Below are positions 1 to 8,768 of a stretch of DNA of 64,000 bases, piece after piece. The stretch covers positions 62,001 through 126,000 of the forward strand of contig JAHDXL010000007.1 of the NCBI GenBank assembly GCA_023382935.1. The letters run 5' to 3'. Positions within the stretch are counted from its first letter, which is position 1; each line of letters opens with the position of its first letter. The stretch is from Phycisphaerales bacterium. GTDB lineage: Bacteria > Planctomycetota > Phycisphaerae > Phycisphaerales > UBA1924. The translations under genes were made by a program, and so were the position numbers. Below the pieces are notes generated by a model, which was given only the letters and a program-made list of their open reading frames with translations, did not search any database and was not told where the DNA came from.

Positions 1-1242
1 TTTCGCGTGATGTGGGCAGTTCATCGGTTTGAGCATGAAGCCCTCGATCAAACGGTCGTCCGGAAGCACGCGGTCGGGAGTAATGGTCTCGGCGCCGGTG
101 CGCTCGTTGATCCCGGCCGCGAGGCGCGCCGACACGCCTTCGACGCGATGAATCATCTCCGCGCACGAACACCCCTCGGCGCAGAGCGTGTCCAGAGTGT
201 TGCGCTCGATGATCGGCGCAAACTGCGAATCCTTGTAATACGGGAAGTGCCCGCTGGTCTTGTACAACTCCAGCGAGCCGATGTGCGGCGTGAACACCTC
301 GGTGTAGCCCTGCTTCTTCAACTCAGCGGCGATGAAGTTCTGCAACTCCTTGCGCACGATCGACCCTCGCGGCGTCCAGAGGATCAGTCCCTGCCCGACC
401 GTGTCGTCGATGTGGAAAAGCCGCAACTGCTTGCCCAGCACGCGATGATCACGCTTCTTCGCCTCGTCGAGCCGGTGCAGATACTCATCGAGTTCCTTCT
501 TGCTGAAGAAGGCCGTGCCATAAACCCGCGTGAGCCGATCGCTGGTCTCGTCGCCGTGCCAGTAACTCGAGGCCAGGCTCATGATCTTGAACGCGCCGAT
601 GCGGCCCGTGCTCGGCACGTGCGGCCCGCGGCACAGGTCTTCCCAGTTCTTCCCCGGCTCGCCCGTGGCGTACCAAGACAGCCTCACCGCGTTGTGTGCG
701 ACGGCCGTGCCGGCCGTGCTCGCCGCGATGGCGCGTTCGGCGTTGTCGATCTTGTACTTGCTGCCCTCGCTGCGGAGTTTGGCCAGACCCTCGTCGACGG
801 GCAGTTCATACCGCGTGAAAGGCCGATCCTCCCGGACGATTTTGGCCATCTCGGCCTCGATGGCCTCGAAGTCGCCCTCCTTCAGCGGCCGGTCCTCCGG
901 AAAAGCGATGTCGTAGTAAAACCCTGTGTCGAGCGGCGGCCCGTACACCAGTTGCGCGCCGGGCACCACGCGCTGGATCGCCTCGGCCATCACGTGGGCC
1001 GTCGAGTGCCGCAGCAGGAACAGCGCGTCCGGGTCCGGCCGTTTGTCCCGCGTCTGCTCGGTCACGATCGACAGCGTGCAGTCGCGGTCGAGCATCGTTG
1101 AAAGATCGGCCAGTTGTCCATCGACCTTGGCGCCCACCGCCGCTTGGGCCAGCCGCGAGCCGATCGACTCGGCCACCGCGAGGGCGGACACGGGCTGGGC
1201 AAACTCCTTCGCGGAACCATCGGGCAGCGTGATGCGGGGCAT
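1..1242 (-). CDS. thrS: Threonyl-tRNA synthetase, C-terminus cut by window edge
   Basis: Charges tRNA-Thr with threonine in the cytoplasm. The 414 codons present read from ATG at 1242 to the window edge. An N-terminal TGS domain (about residues 1-60, starting MPRITLPDG) is followed by the SAD/editing region containing RHSTAH and the zinc-site element CRGPH. The class II catalytic core then starts, with TPRGS, HFPYYKDSQF and the MNCPHH motif at the very edge. The remaining catalytic part and the anticodon-binding domain lie outside. The start is fixed by an AAAGGAAA ribosome site just upstream. A terminator-like hairpin sits directly before that site, so the gene may be controlled by attenuation. 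Confidence 0.96.
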   Translation of the reverse strand, partial: MPRITLPDGSAKEFAQPVSALAVAESIGSRLAQAAVGAKVDGQLADLSTMLDRDCTLSIVTEQTRDKRPDPDALFLLRHSTAHVMAEAIQRVVPGAQLVYGPPLDTGFYYDIAFPEDRPLKEGDFEAIEAEMAKIVREDRPFTRYELPVDEGLAKLRSEGSKYKIDNAERAIAASTAGTAVAHNAVRLSWYATGEPGKNWEDLCRGPHVPSTGRIGAFKIMSLASSYWHGDETSDRLTRVYGTAFFSKKELDEYLHRLDEAKKRDHRVLGKQLRLFHIDDTVGQGLILWTPRGSIVRKELQNFIAAELKKQGYTEVFTPHIGSLELYKTSGHFPYYKDSQFAPIIERNTLDTLCAEGCSCAEMIHRVEGVSARLAAGINERTGAETITPDRVLPDDRLIEGFMLKPMNCPHHAK

Positions 1243-1260
1243 GTCGGTTTCCTTTGGATC

Positions 1261-1288
1261 AAAAAACGCCCGGGCGGGGCCGGGCGTT
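1261..1288 (-). terminator. Terminator-like hairpin in the thrS leader
   Basis: Read on the minus strand, a perfect 9-bp stem (AACGCCCGG / CCGGGCGTT) with a 6-nt loop occupies 1288-1265 and runs into a tract of six T (1266-1261). The thrS ribosome site starts only a few bases further on, leaving no room for a promoter between. Transcripts of thrS must therefore pass through this intrinsic terminator, which suggests an attenuator. I do not see a T-box sequence upstream. Confidence 0.75.
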
Positions 1289-1407
1289 CGGTCAGTTACA
1301 CGAGGGCAGAGCCGGCCGTCACCCTCGACAAGGCGTCGGAGTCGTCGTGGTGCTGGTCTGGCTCATCACACTCTTCATCGGGCGGATGATAGCGGGGATG
1401 AAGGAGC

Positions 1408-1550
1408 CGGGCACCGGGAAAGCCCACCAGGAAAAGAGCCCGGGTTCCCCGACCAAATCCGCAGCAACCCGCAACTGTGCGCCCGTGCGGCGCATTCGGG
1501 TCGCTTGACAGGATACTCAGGACTTGGTATCTTGCACCCGTCTTCGGGTG
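1408..1550 (+). promoter_or_regulatory. Cobalamin-riboswitch-like leader element
   Basis: The stretch AAATCCGCAGC at 1455-1465 is followed by ACCCGCAACTGTG (1467-1479), close to the conserved B12-box core (AAUCC..GC..CCCGCnACUGU). A small perfect hairpin (GCGCC/GGCGC, 1478-1492) fits a shortened P6 arm. GACAGGATACTCAGG (1507-1521) resembles the 3' element AGCCAGGAnACCUGCC. A further hairpin, CACCCG-TCTT-CGGGTG (1535-1550), lies just before the downstream genes. The GGGAA..GGUG half is poorly matched (GGGTTCCCCGACC instead). Order and spacing support a cobalamin class with a short P6; a different structured RNA is possible. Confidence 0.5.
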
Positions 1551-1602
1551 AATTCTCGAAAGAACGCATCATGACGCATCGGGTATTCAACTGCTTGCGG
1601 CG

Positions 1603-1842
1603 TTGGCGCTGGTTGGAACGGCCATTTCAATCGCGGTGGCGCAGGCAGGTGGCCCGCTGATCGCTCCGGCATGCACCTGCCTCAACTCGCAGTGCGGAGG
1701 TGCGAAGATTACTGCCCGTGACTGCCCGTGTTGCTTGAATGGTACCACAGGTGGCTGGTCTTGCGAGGACTGTAACGCTCCGGTCGGCGACTGCTTCAAT
1801 CCGTCCGCACCCTTCACCCGATGCGTCGCGGGCCTGAACTGA
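1603..1842 (+). CDS. Small cysteine-rich secreted protein, start uncertain
   Basis: The readable frame encodes a hydrophobic segment (LLAALALVGTAISIAVAQA) like a signal peptide, then a short mature part with ten cysteines in CTC, CPCC and CEDC-like clusters. No ATG opens this frame. The nearest ATG (1571) is in another frame and would give only a 29-residue arginine/tryptophan-rich peptide. Either a TTG (1603) or CTG (1591) start is used, or a one-base error lies between 1571 and 1590. It follows the cobalamin-like element and precedes a MauE-like gene. I recognise no family. The cysteines suggest disulfides or metal binding outside the cytoplasm. Confidence 0.5.
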   Translation: MALVGTAISIAVAQAGGPLIAPACTCLNSQCGGAKITARDCPCCLNGTTGGWSCEDCNAPVGDCFNPSAPFTRCVAGLN

Positions 1843-1863
1843 ACGCGCGTACGGAGTCCCGGC

Positions 1864-2511
1864 ATGGGCAGGCGCATTGTGGTCGCAGCCGCGCCCGGAG
1901 GGGCCGTGTTGAGCATCGGCGTCGGGCTCTACAGGAGCGGCGTCCTTCGCTCAGCGACTCCCTCGCAAAGAGAGATCCAGGCGCAGGCCGCCGACACACG
2001 GCGGCAGGCTCTGGTACGCTTTGAGTCGCTCCCGCTGGTCTCACGAAGCAACGTGGAATCGGTCGACGAACTGAACGACGTGCTTGCGGAGGCGTTGGCG
2101 CCCAGCATCCAGAAGTTTCAGACGCCCGGCCCGGGCCCGCTTTCCGCTGAAGTTCTCAAACAACTTCAGGGTGATCTTGCCGGGTTGATGTTTGCCCAAT
2201 GGTGGACGCGGGATTTCGAGGTCTACCACACGACGATGCGGGCCAACGGCTACCGACTTCGATCCGGGCCGGACCTGGTCCGTTGGTGCGCCGTCGACCT
2301 GCTGTACCCACTCTGGACGAAGAAGGAGTGGAACGCCGATCTGCTTCCACTTGAGGTCACGCGAGCCCTTTGGGAAGTGGACACGCCGGTGAAGGCCGAA
2401 GCGTCGCAACTCCAAGCGTTTTCCGTCGATCCGGCTGGAGCCCGGATCGCCACCAAGAAACTATGCCCCGGCGATATCCAGATCTACCCTCCCCCGTGGG
2501 CCGCTGGGTGA
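1864..2511 (+). CDS. Exported protein of unknown function, likely frameshifted 3' end
   Basis: ATG with CGGAG eight bases upstream. The N-terminus is basic then hydrophobic (MGRRIVVAAAPGGAVLSIGVGL), so probably a signal or anchor segment. The remaining 190 residues contain an amphipathic stretch and several Trp/Tyr-rich blocks; I recognise no domain. The frame ends abruptly after GDIQIYPPP, right after a CCCTCCCCC run (2488-2496). Adding one C there continues a sensible protein (VGRWVTMRGSGAGF) to 2582, where the next small reading frame starts. I infer a frameshift, real or from sequencing, so the true protein is probably longer. Confidence 0.55.
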   Translation: MGRRIVVAAAPGGAVLSIGVGLYRSGVLRSATPSQREIQAQAADTRRQALVRFESLPLVSRSNVESVDELNDVLAEALAPSIQKFQTPGPGPLSAEVLKQLQGDLAGLMFAQWWTRDFEVYHTTMRANGYRLRSGPDLVRWCAVDLLYPLWTKKEWNADLLPLEVTRALWEVDTPVKAEASQLQAFSVDPAGARIATKKLCPGDIQIYPPPWAAG

Positions 2512-2578
2512 CGATGCGTGGATCGGGGGCCGGGTTTCTGCCTTTTCGCGATTCTACGAACCAGTCTCCGGACAACGA

Positions 2579-2767
2579 ATGAGCGACGCGCTTGCAGCGA
2601 AGAGGTGCGTCACTCTTGCCACGGTCGGCATCGTCATGCGCTTCAAGGGAGGCAGGACTTTCCCGGTTCTCTTCTGGTATTGGTTCGACGATGAAGCCGG
2701 CCGCTGGTACTTGGATAAGGTGGGCGTCGGAAATGACACAGGCGACTTCGGCGGAATCTTGTTCTAG
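2579..2767 (+). CDS. Short reading frame, probable continuation of the preceding gene
   Basis: A 62-residue frame starts with ATG overlapping a TGA in the frame expected for the preceding protein (ATGA at 2579-2582). Its content (VGIVMRFKGGRTFPVLFWYW, then DDEAGRWYL) reads like the beta-strand C-terminal part of a larger domain rather than a stand-alone protein. It could be the displaced C-terminus of the gene at 1864, or an independent translationally coupled small protein. The next gene's ATG at 2733 overlaps its last 35 bases. Confidence 0.4.
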   Translation: MSDALAAKRCVTLATVGIVMRFKGGRTFPVLFWYWFDDEAGRWYLDKVGVGNDTGDFGGILF

Positions 2768-3977
2768 AGCCGGCCGCATTCTGAACGTGCTCGGCGAGCG
2801 TCGAGGCGAGACCGCTCGCGCAGTTGTGGCTGCCGTGCTGCTTTGGGGAGGTACCGTCAAGTCGATCTACCCGGATGATTTCGGGCGCGTGGTGCATCGT
2901 GTTCTGTGGGAGATTCCGTCGCCGTCACTCGCGGTCGGCATAGGGCTCGGAGTAGCGGCGCTGGAGGTCTCGCTCGGATTGCTTCTGGTTCTCGACAGGG
3001 TTGCACGCCTCTGGCTTCGTGTCGGCATCCTTGTGCTCGCGTGCTTCTCGTTGGTCCTGCTGCGGCTGCTGCTGATGCCCGACCCGCCCAGTTGCGGTTG
3101 CCTCTCGTCGCCAGGCCTGCGCGGCGGTGCGTCGGAACATTGGCTGGGTTTGGTGCGCAATGCTGGTCTGGCCTGGATCGCTATCCTCGGGCTCGCATCT
3201 GGTCCCGATCCGGTGGCATCGCCCGGCCGCGGACGGATGACCGGCAAAGCAATGATCGGGTTTACATTGATCGAAACCCTCGTGACGATCAGCATCATCG
3301 CCATCCTGCTGGGTTTCCTGCTACCGTCGCTCGTGAAGACTCGGGACTCTGCGTACCAAACACGATTCGAGTTGGTTCAGCGACAACTCTCCGTGGCACT
3401 GGCTGCCTACACGGAAGACTTCAATGCTACGTTCCCCTTCTTCGGCACGCGCGGTGATCCGTACGGGCCGGTGCGGATCGGCGACACGGTATTTGATGTG
3501 GGCCCGAGGTACTTCAAGGCTCCGGTTGCGTATTGGGCGACCGTGCTCGTCCCCGGCTATATCCCCGAACGCGCGACCATCGAGCATGAAACGGCCCGTG
3601 ATGGTGCCGCCAGCATCGGAAGTCCCGAACTCGTGATCGCACAGAGTGCCCTGACTGCCTCGGCGCACGCGGAGCCGAAGTTCTTCACCGACGAGGCTCG
3701 ACGGCTGCCTCTCGAACCGGGGCATTTTCGCGCGATGCGGACCTTCGAGGTCGCGTTCCCTTCCAGCAAGGGCATGCTCTCGGCCTGGGGTGCACCGGGG
3801 TCGCACGGCTACGTGGGTGTGGACGACGAAAGCGGGTTTCCGTTCACCTTCGCCGATGGCTCGACCCAGACCTTTGCCTACGACGAGGTGGCGCAGTGGG
3901 CGTCGGTGGAAATCCCGTGGTTCGGCAACATCCCCATGCACACGACGGAAAGTGGGTTGGCCGGACGAGACCGATAG
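2733..3977 (+). CDS. MauE/DoxX-like membrane protein continuous with a prepilin
   Basis: No stop codon separates two recognisable parts. Residues about 20-165 form a four-helix MauE/DoxX-like membrane domain (VLLWGGTVKSIYPDDF near the start, then helices and a CGC motif in PPSCGCLSS). MauE is known as a redox helper for disulfide-rich methylamine dehydrogenase. From ATG 3237 (residue 169) comes a prepilin N-terminus, MIGFTLIETLV, with the G-F cleavage point and Glu+5, a hydrophobic helix, then about 200 residues of secreted pseudopilin body. The protein may be a true fusion, or the prepilin may start internally at 3237 or 3252. AAGGTGG lies nine bases before ATG 2733. Confidence 0.6.
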   Translation: MTQATSAESCSRAGRILNVLGERRGETARAVVAAVLLWGGTVKSIYPDDFGRVVHRVLWEIPSPSLAVGIGLGVAALEVSLGLLLVLDRVARLWLRVGILVLACFSLVLLRLLLMPDPPSCGCLSSPGLRGGASEHWLGLVRNAGLAWIAILGLASGPDPVASPGRGRMTGKAMIGFTLIETLVTISIIAILLGFLLPSLVKTRDSAYQTRFELVQRQLSVALAAYTEDFNATFPFFGTRGDPYGPVRIGDTVFDVGPRYFKAPVAYWATVLVPGYIPERATIEHETARDGAASIGSPELVIAQSALTASAHAEPKFFTDEARRLPLEPGHFRAMRTFEVAFPSSKGMLSAWGAPGSHGYVGVDDESGFPFTFADGSTQTFAYDEVAQWASVEIPWFGNIPMHTTESGLAGRDR

Positions 3978-4098
3978 TCGCCCGCCGTGTTGCCCCGCAT
4001 CGGAGCGGCTTCCGTTGGGCACATGGGCCCCGTTCGGATATGATTAGGATCGATCTGCTTCCACCGTCTTGAGCGGCGACGACCTCGCTCGCTCCGCT

Positions 4099-4149
4099 TT
4101 GACGAATCACCCTGGATACGTCATCATGGGGGCACCATGACAGCCCCCC
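4099..4149 (+). promoter_or_regulatory. Possible nrdR promoter and leader hairpin
   Basis: TTGACG (4099-4104) and CATCAT (4122-4127) are separated by 17 bases, a moderate match to a housekeeping promoter. Directly after is a perfect 7-bp hairpin TGGGGGC-accatgaca-GCCCCCA (4127-4149), 20 bases before the nrdR start and without a T tract. No NrdR-box-like repeat is visible. Confidence 0.35.
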
Positions 4150-4168
4150 AACCGGTGGTGGTTCGCCG

Positions 4169-4669
4169 ATGATCTGCCCCTTCTGCAACCACAACGACGA
4201 CAAGGTGATCGACTCGCGCTCGACCGAATCCGGCACGGTCATCCGGCGTCGCCGCCAGTGCCTCAAGTGCGGGAAGCGTTTCACCACCTACGAGCGGGTC
4301 GAACAGGCCTCGCGCCTCATGGTCATCAAGAAGGATGGCTCGCGCGTCCCATTCAGCAGCGACAACGTCTTGCAGGGCATCAAGGCCGCCTGCGGCAAGC
4401 GCCCCATCAGCGAAGAAGCCAAGCGCGCCATCGTCGACGAAGTCGAGGAAGAACTGCACTCCGAATTTGAGCGTGAGGTCAGTTCGCGCGTGGTCGGCGA
4501 GCGCGTTATGTCCAAACTCCGCTCACTTGATGTCGTGTCGTACATCCGCTTCGCCACCGAGCACCTGCAACTGAGCACGCTGGAGGAAATCCGCAACGAA
4601 CTGGACGACCTGCGCGCCCACCCGCCCGAACTGCCCGACCAGCAGCGCCTGTTCAGCCCGTCGGAGTGA
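4169..4669 (+). CDS. nrdR: Transcriptional repressor NrdR
   Basis: Represses ribonucleotide reductase genes in response to ATP/dATP. The 166-residue protein has the zinc ribbon at the N-terminus (CPFC at 3-6 and CLKCG near 31-35) with the diagnostic DSR and RRRRQC stretch, then the ATP-cone (about 45-140, beginning SRLMVIKKDG). Length is typical for the family (150-170). It stands alone between a possible promoter hairpin and the convergent nitroreductase gene; no nrd structural genes are in the window. Confidence 0.97.
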   Translation: MICPFCNHNDDKVIDSRSTESGTVIRRRRQCLKCGKRFTTYERVEQASRLMVIKKDGSRVPFSSDNVLQGIKAACGKRPISEEAKRAIVDEVEEELHSEFEREVSSRVVGERVMSKLRSLDVVSYIRFATEHLQLSTLEEIRNELDDLRAHPPELPDQQRLFSPSE

Positions 4670-4789
4670 TTCCAGGGCGACATGGCTCGACCGGGTCTTC
4701 GAGGCATGCCGAAGCCCCCCCAGTCTCCGTGCCCGCCTCCTCGGGGGCGCTTCGACTCAGTTGGTCCCGGTGCGTCTCTCGTTCCAGTC

Positions 4790-5521
4790 TTACTCCACCA
4801 CCGCGCCCTGTGCCCGGTAGTACGGTCCCACGCTCACGCGGCTGGCTCGCCCCATCTTCTCGATCATCGATTCTCCCCAGCCCATCGCGGTCGCTCCGCG
4901 AGCGGCCAGATACTCCCGATACGCAGCGTCCGAGCGGTCAATGCAGGCGAGCATTTCTTCGTCCGGCAGGTACCCATCATCAAAGAGCACGGCCTCGATC
5001 GGCAGTCGCGGTCGCTGGCTCGGGGTCTCCGCCGGTACCCCGACGCACAGCCCGTAGAGCGGATACACACCCGGCGGGAGTTGCAGCACCCGCCCGACCC
5101 CCGCCAGGTCGTTGCGGATTCCCCCGACGTAACACACCCCGTATCCCAGCGACTCAAACGCAATCACCATGTTCTGAGCAAACAGGGTGGCATCGATCAC
5201 CGCGATCAGGAAGCCCTCCATCCGCTGGTCGTACTTCACGCCCGCCCGCTCACACAGCAGTCGGTGCCGCCGCGCGTCGCCGCAGATCACGAAGAACTCC
5301 GGCGCCAGAACAACTTTCTCCTGCGGCCCCGCCAGATCGGCCAGAGCACGGCGCCTGGCCGGGTCTTTGACCCGGATGCATGCGTACGCCTGCACGGCCG
5401 AACTGGTCGACGCCATTTGCCCGGCCCGCACGCAGGCCTCGACGTGCTCTTCCGGAATTGCCCGATCCGCGTAGCGGCGAATCGAGCGGTGTGACATCAG
5501 GAGATCAATGACATCGTTCAT
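4790..5521 (-). CDS. NADPH-dependent nitroreductase, NfsA/Frp type
   Basis: A 243-residue FMN-dependent oxidoreductase, the usual length for the NfsA/FRP group. The N-terminal MSHRSIRRYADRAI is the phosphate/FMN-binding start of the nitroreductase fold (HRSIR). Central motifs such as DATLFAQNMVIAFESLGYG and YVGGIRND, plus the late glycine-rich hinge PLYGLCVGVP, fit this group. It likely reduces nitro compounds, quinones or flavins with NAD(P)H. ATG 5521 begins the conserved block with no room for more domain upstream. It is transcribed divergently from the secreted repeat-protein gene at 5630 across a 108-bp gap. Confidence 0.9.
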   Translation of the reverse strand: MNDVIDLLMSHRSIRRYADRAIPEEHVEACVRAGQMASTSSAVQAYACIRVKDPARRRALADLAGPQEKVVLAPEFFVICGDARRHRLLCERAGVKYDQRMEGFLIAVIDATLFAQNMVIAFESLGYGVCYVGGIRNDLAGVGRVLQLPPGVYPLYGLCVGVPAETPSQRPRLPIEAVLFDDGYLPDEEMLACIDRSDAAYREYLAARGATAMGWGESMIEKMGRASRVSVGPYYRAQGAVVE

Positions 5522-5629
5522 CGGACCAGCGTAGGCCGCCCCCGCCCGGCGCCCGGATGCCTCGTTCGCGGGCGCCCCAGCCAGGCGCTTCTGGGCGGAA
5601 GCGCCCCGGACCCATGCTACCCTACCCCC

Positions 5630-7840
5630 ATGATTGTGACCCTCGTTTCGGGGCTGGTATTGGGCGGGCAGCCCCTGAGTGAACAGCCGTACCTGGGCAT
5701 CGCCCTGCGAGACTCCGAATCCGGACCGGTGGTCAGTTGGGTATACCCCGGCCCGTTCGGCGGCAGCGGTTTCAGTTCCAGCAGCGGCATCCAGCGATCC
5801 GACAATGTGGACGCGATCTATCTCGGCGAGCCCACCGACGAAGGACGCATCGTCATCGATTCGGCCTGGGCATTCAACGAACGCACCGCCGCCCTGCCGG
5901 TGGGCGCGACGCTGACCATCGAGTTTCGACGTTCGCCCGAAGCCAACCGCGATGCGGGAATTCCCAAGGGCGGACCCGGCGGGGACGTGCAGCGCCTCAC
6001 CGTCACCGTGGCCGACCGCGACACCTGGACGGGCACTCTGACCCGCGGACTCGGGGCGCGCGTCATCCCCGACCTGGAGGCAGGCCAGTTCGAGAGCGTC
6101 CTGCTCGAAGACACCCAGCACCTTGGCATCGCAGAGGCCGAGGGCGGGCTCCACGCCCTGCTCGCCCTGCTCGGGCGCACGCTCGACGCCTCGCTCGACC
6201 CCAACATGGTCCCGGCCGTCATACAGGGCTTCCGTCGCCCGCTCAGCCTCGACACCGTCGGGGCCGAACTGGGGGGTCTGGCGTACGAAGTCGGCACGAG
6301 CGGAGGGGACAAGGCGCACATCGCCGCCCTCATTGCCGGCGCTCTCGACATCGAAACTCCGGAAGGCGACTTTCCGATCGCGCAGGACTCGGAGTGGCGT
6401 CCCCGCGCCGAGCAGCTCGTTCGCACGCTCCGCGACAGCGTCTACATCTACAACGATCGCGCCCCCGACCACATCGCCGTCATCCGTGCCAGCATGGACC
6501 TGGCCCCGTCGTTCATCGCGCAGGGCCTGCACCAACTGGCCTGGATCGACAGGTTCTGGGAACTGGCTGTCACCGCACCCGACCCGGACGTGCCGGACGA
6601 GATCCGCGCAGCCGTCGAGGGCGACATCGTCGGCATCATGCGCCTGCGCGATGACCGCATCGTCGTCATCGGGGGCGAGGGCCCCAACACCTACGACATG
6701 GGACGGCTTGCCCTGGTTTATGACCTCGGCGGCGATGACACCTACAACTGGCCCTCTGACGCGAACCCGCGTGGTTCGCCCACTGGCATCTTCGACAGGA
6801 GCGGGAATGATCGCTACCTCTCGGCTGCCGACTTCGCCGGACCGGGCGTGGGCGTCTTCGGCTTTTCCATCGTTGAAGATCTGGAAGGCGACGACCTGTA
6901 TGAATCGACCGGCATGGGATCGATGGCCTTTGGTCTCTTCGGCGTCGGGGTCATCATCGATCACGCCGGCAGCGACACCTATCGCAACACGGGCCCCGGT
7001 TCGGGCTGGTCGATGGGCGCGGGCTTCTACGGCAGCGGACTGATCGTCGACCGCGCCGGCAACGACACCTACCACGGCGAGAAACTCGTGCAGGGCGTCG
7101 GCGGGCCACGCGCCCTCGGCGCCGTCATCGACTGCCAGGGTGACGACACCTACAAGGCCAACGGACCCAGTTTCGGCTCGGTCTATGGAACCCCCGATGT
7201 GTTCGTTGGCATGAGCCAGGGCTATGGCATGGGTGTGCGCGGCTACGCGGCCGGGGGCATCGGTGCCCTGTGGGATCTGGCCGGCGACGACCAGTATGAG
7301 GCCGGCGAGTTCAGCCAGGCCTGCGGATACTTCTTCGCCCTGGGCATTCTGCACGACTTCGCCGGGGCCGATCGCTACAAGGGCAATCGCTACGGTCAGG
7401 GAACCGGCGCCCACCAGGCGCTTGGTCTGCTCATTGATGCCGCCGGTGACGACACGTACTGGTCGATGACGGCCGCTTCGCAGGGCACCGCGTGGGATCT
7501 GACCATTGGTATGCTCATCGACCACGCCGGCAACGACAAGTACGAAGCCGACGGGCTCGCCCAAGGCTCAGCCGCCATGCAGGCCATCGGCATCCTCATC
7601 GACGTTGCCGGTGACGACACGTACTCGGCCAAGGGTGACGCCTGCCAGGGTCAGGGCGGCTCGAACACCTATCACTACGACGCCGAGAAGGTTTTCAGTT
7701 TCTCGGCCCTGCTTGACATGGGCGGCGGAAGCGACTCCTACTCCAGCGGCCGGGCCAACAACACCATCGCAGGCCTGGGCGGCAAGAACGAATCCAACGC
7801 GGGTGAGAGTTCGCTCTACGGCCTGTGCGACGACCAGTGA
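5630..7840 (+). CDS. Secreted GxDxY-repeat protein with PDZ-like N-terminus
   Basis: A 736-residue protein of unknown function. The first 17 residues are a short hydrophobic signal. Residues about 20-110 resemble a PDZ domain (PYLGIALRDSESGPVVSWVYPG, ending in LPVGATLTIEFRR). A helical middle part (about 140-350) follows. From residue 367 to the end lie twelve copies of a G-x-D-x-Y motif (GGDDTY, SGNDRY, AGSDTY and others), each followed by a variable turn and a glycine-rich strand, as expected for a beta-solenoid. The acidic turns could bind calcium, which is inference. It stands alone between convergent and divergent neighbours. Confidence 0.75.
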   Translation: MIVTLVSGLVLGGQPLSEQPYLGIALRDSESGPVVSWVYPGPFGGSGFSSSSGIQRSDNVDAIYLGEPTDEGRIVIDSAWAFNERTAALPVGATLTIEFRRSPEANRDAGIPKGGPGGDVQRLTVTVADRDTWTGTLTRGLGARVIPDLEAGQFESVLLEDTQHLGIAEAEGGLHALLALLGRTLDASLDPNMVPAVIQGFRRPLSLDTVGAELGGLAYEVGTSGGDKAHIAALIAGALDIETPEGDFPIAQDSEWRPRAEQLVRTLRDSVYIYNDRAPDHIAVIRASMDLAPSFIAQGLHQLAWIDRFWELAVTAPDPDVPDEIRAAVEGDIVGIMRLRDDRIVVIGGEGPNTYDMGRLALVYDLGGDDTYNWPSDANPRGSPTGIFDRSGNDRYLSAADFAGPGVGVFGFSIVEDLEGDDLYESTGMGSMAFGLFGVGVIIDHAGSDTYRNTGPGSGWSMGAGFYGSGLIVDRAGNDTYHGEKLVQGVGGPRALGAVIDCQGDDTYKANGPSFGSVYGTPDVFVGMSQGYGMGVRGYAAGGIGALWDLAGDDQYEAGEFSQACGYFFALGILHDFAGADRYKGNRYGQGTGAHQALGLLIDAAGDDTYWSMTAASQGTAWDLTIGMLIDHAGNDKYEADGLAQGSAAMQAIGILIDVAGDDTYSAKGDACQGQGGSNTYHYDAEKVFSFSALLDMGGGSDSYSSGRANNTIAGLGGKNESNAGESSLYGLCDDQ
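6728..7747 (+). repeat. Twelve coding GxDxY repeats
   Basis: Within the protein starting at 5630, the motif G-x-D-x-Y occurs twelve times, usually 25-40 residues apart. Copies include GGDDTY, SGNDRY, EGDDLY, AGSDTY, AGNDTY, QGDDTY, AGDDQY, AGADRY, AGDDTY (twice), AGNDKY and GGSDSY. Most are preceded by a hydrophobic strand ending in D (LLIDAAGDDTY, MLIDHAGNDKY) and several followed by a QG pair. This regularity implies a solenoid built by internal duplication. Confidence 0.8.
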
Positions 7841-7920
7841 ACGACACTGGGGAGATCACCTCTCCGAACCGATGGAGCCGTGCGGCACCCGAACCACGCG
7901 ATCTGCACGAGCGGAGCGGG

Positions 7921-8757
<837 letters not shown>

Positions 8758-8768
8758 GTTGCCTGTAA

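Noticed and set aside
1408-1530. Cyclic-di-GMP (GEMM) riboswitch reading of the leader
   Set aside because: GACAGGATACT recalls the 3' part of GEMM, but the GACGCAAAGCC core is missing; the cobalamin pattern fits better.
1571-1660. ATG-started 29-residue Arg/Trp-rich peptide
   Set aside because: No known type, and the overlapping frame with a signal peptide and cysteine pattern looks coding instead.
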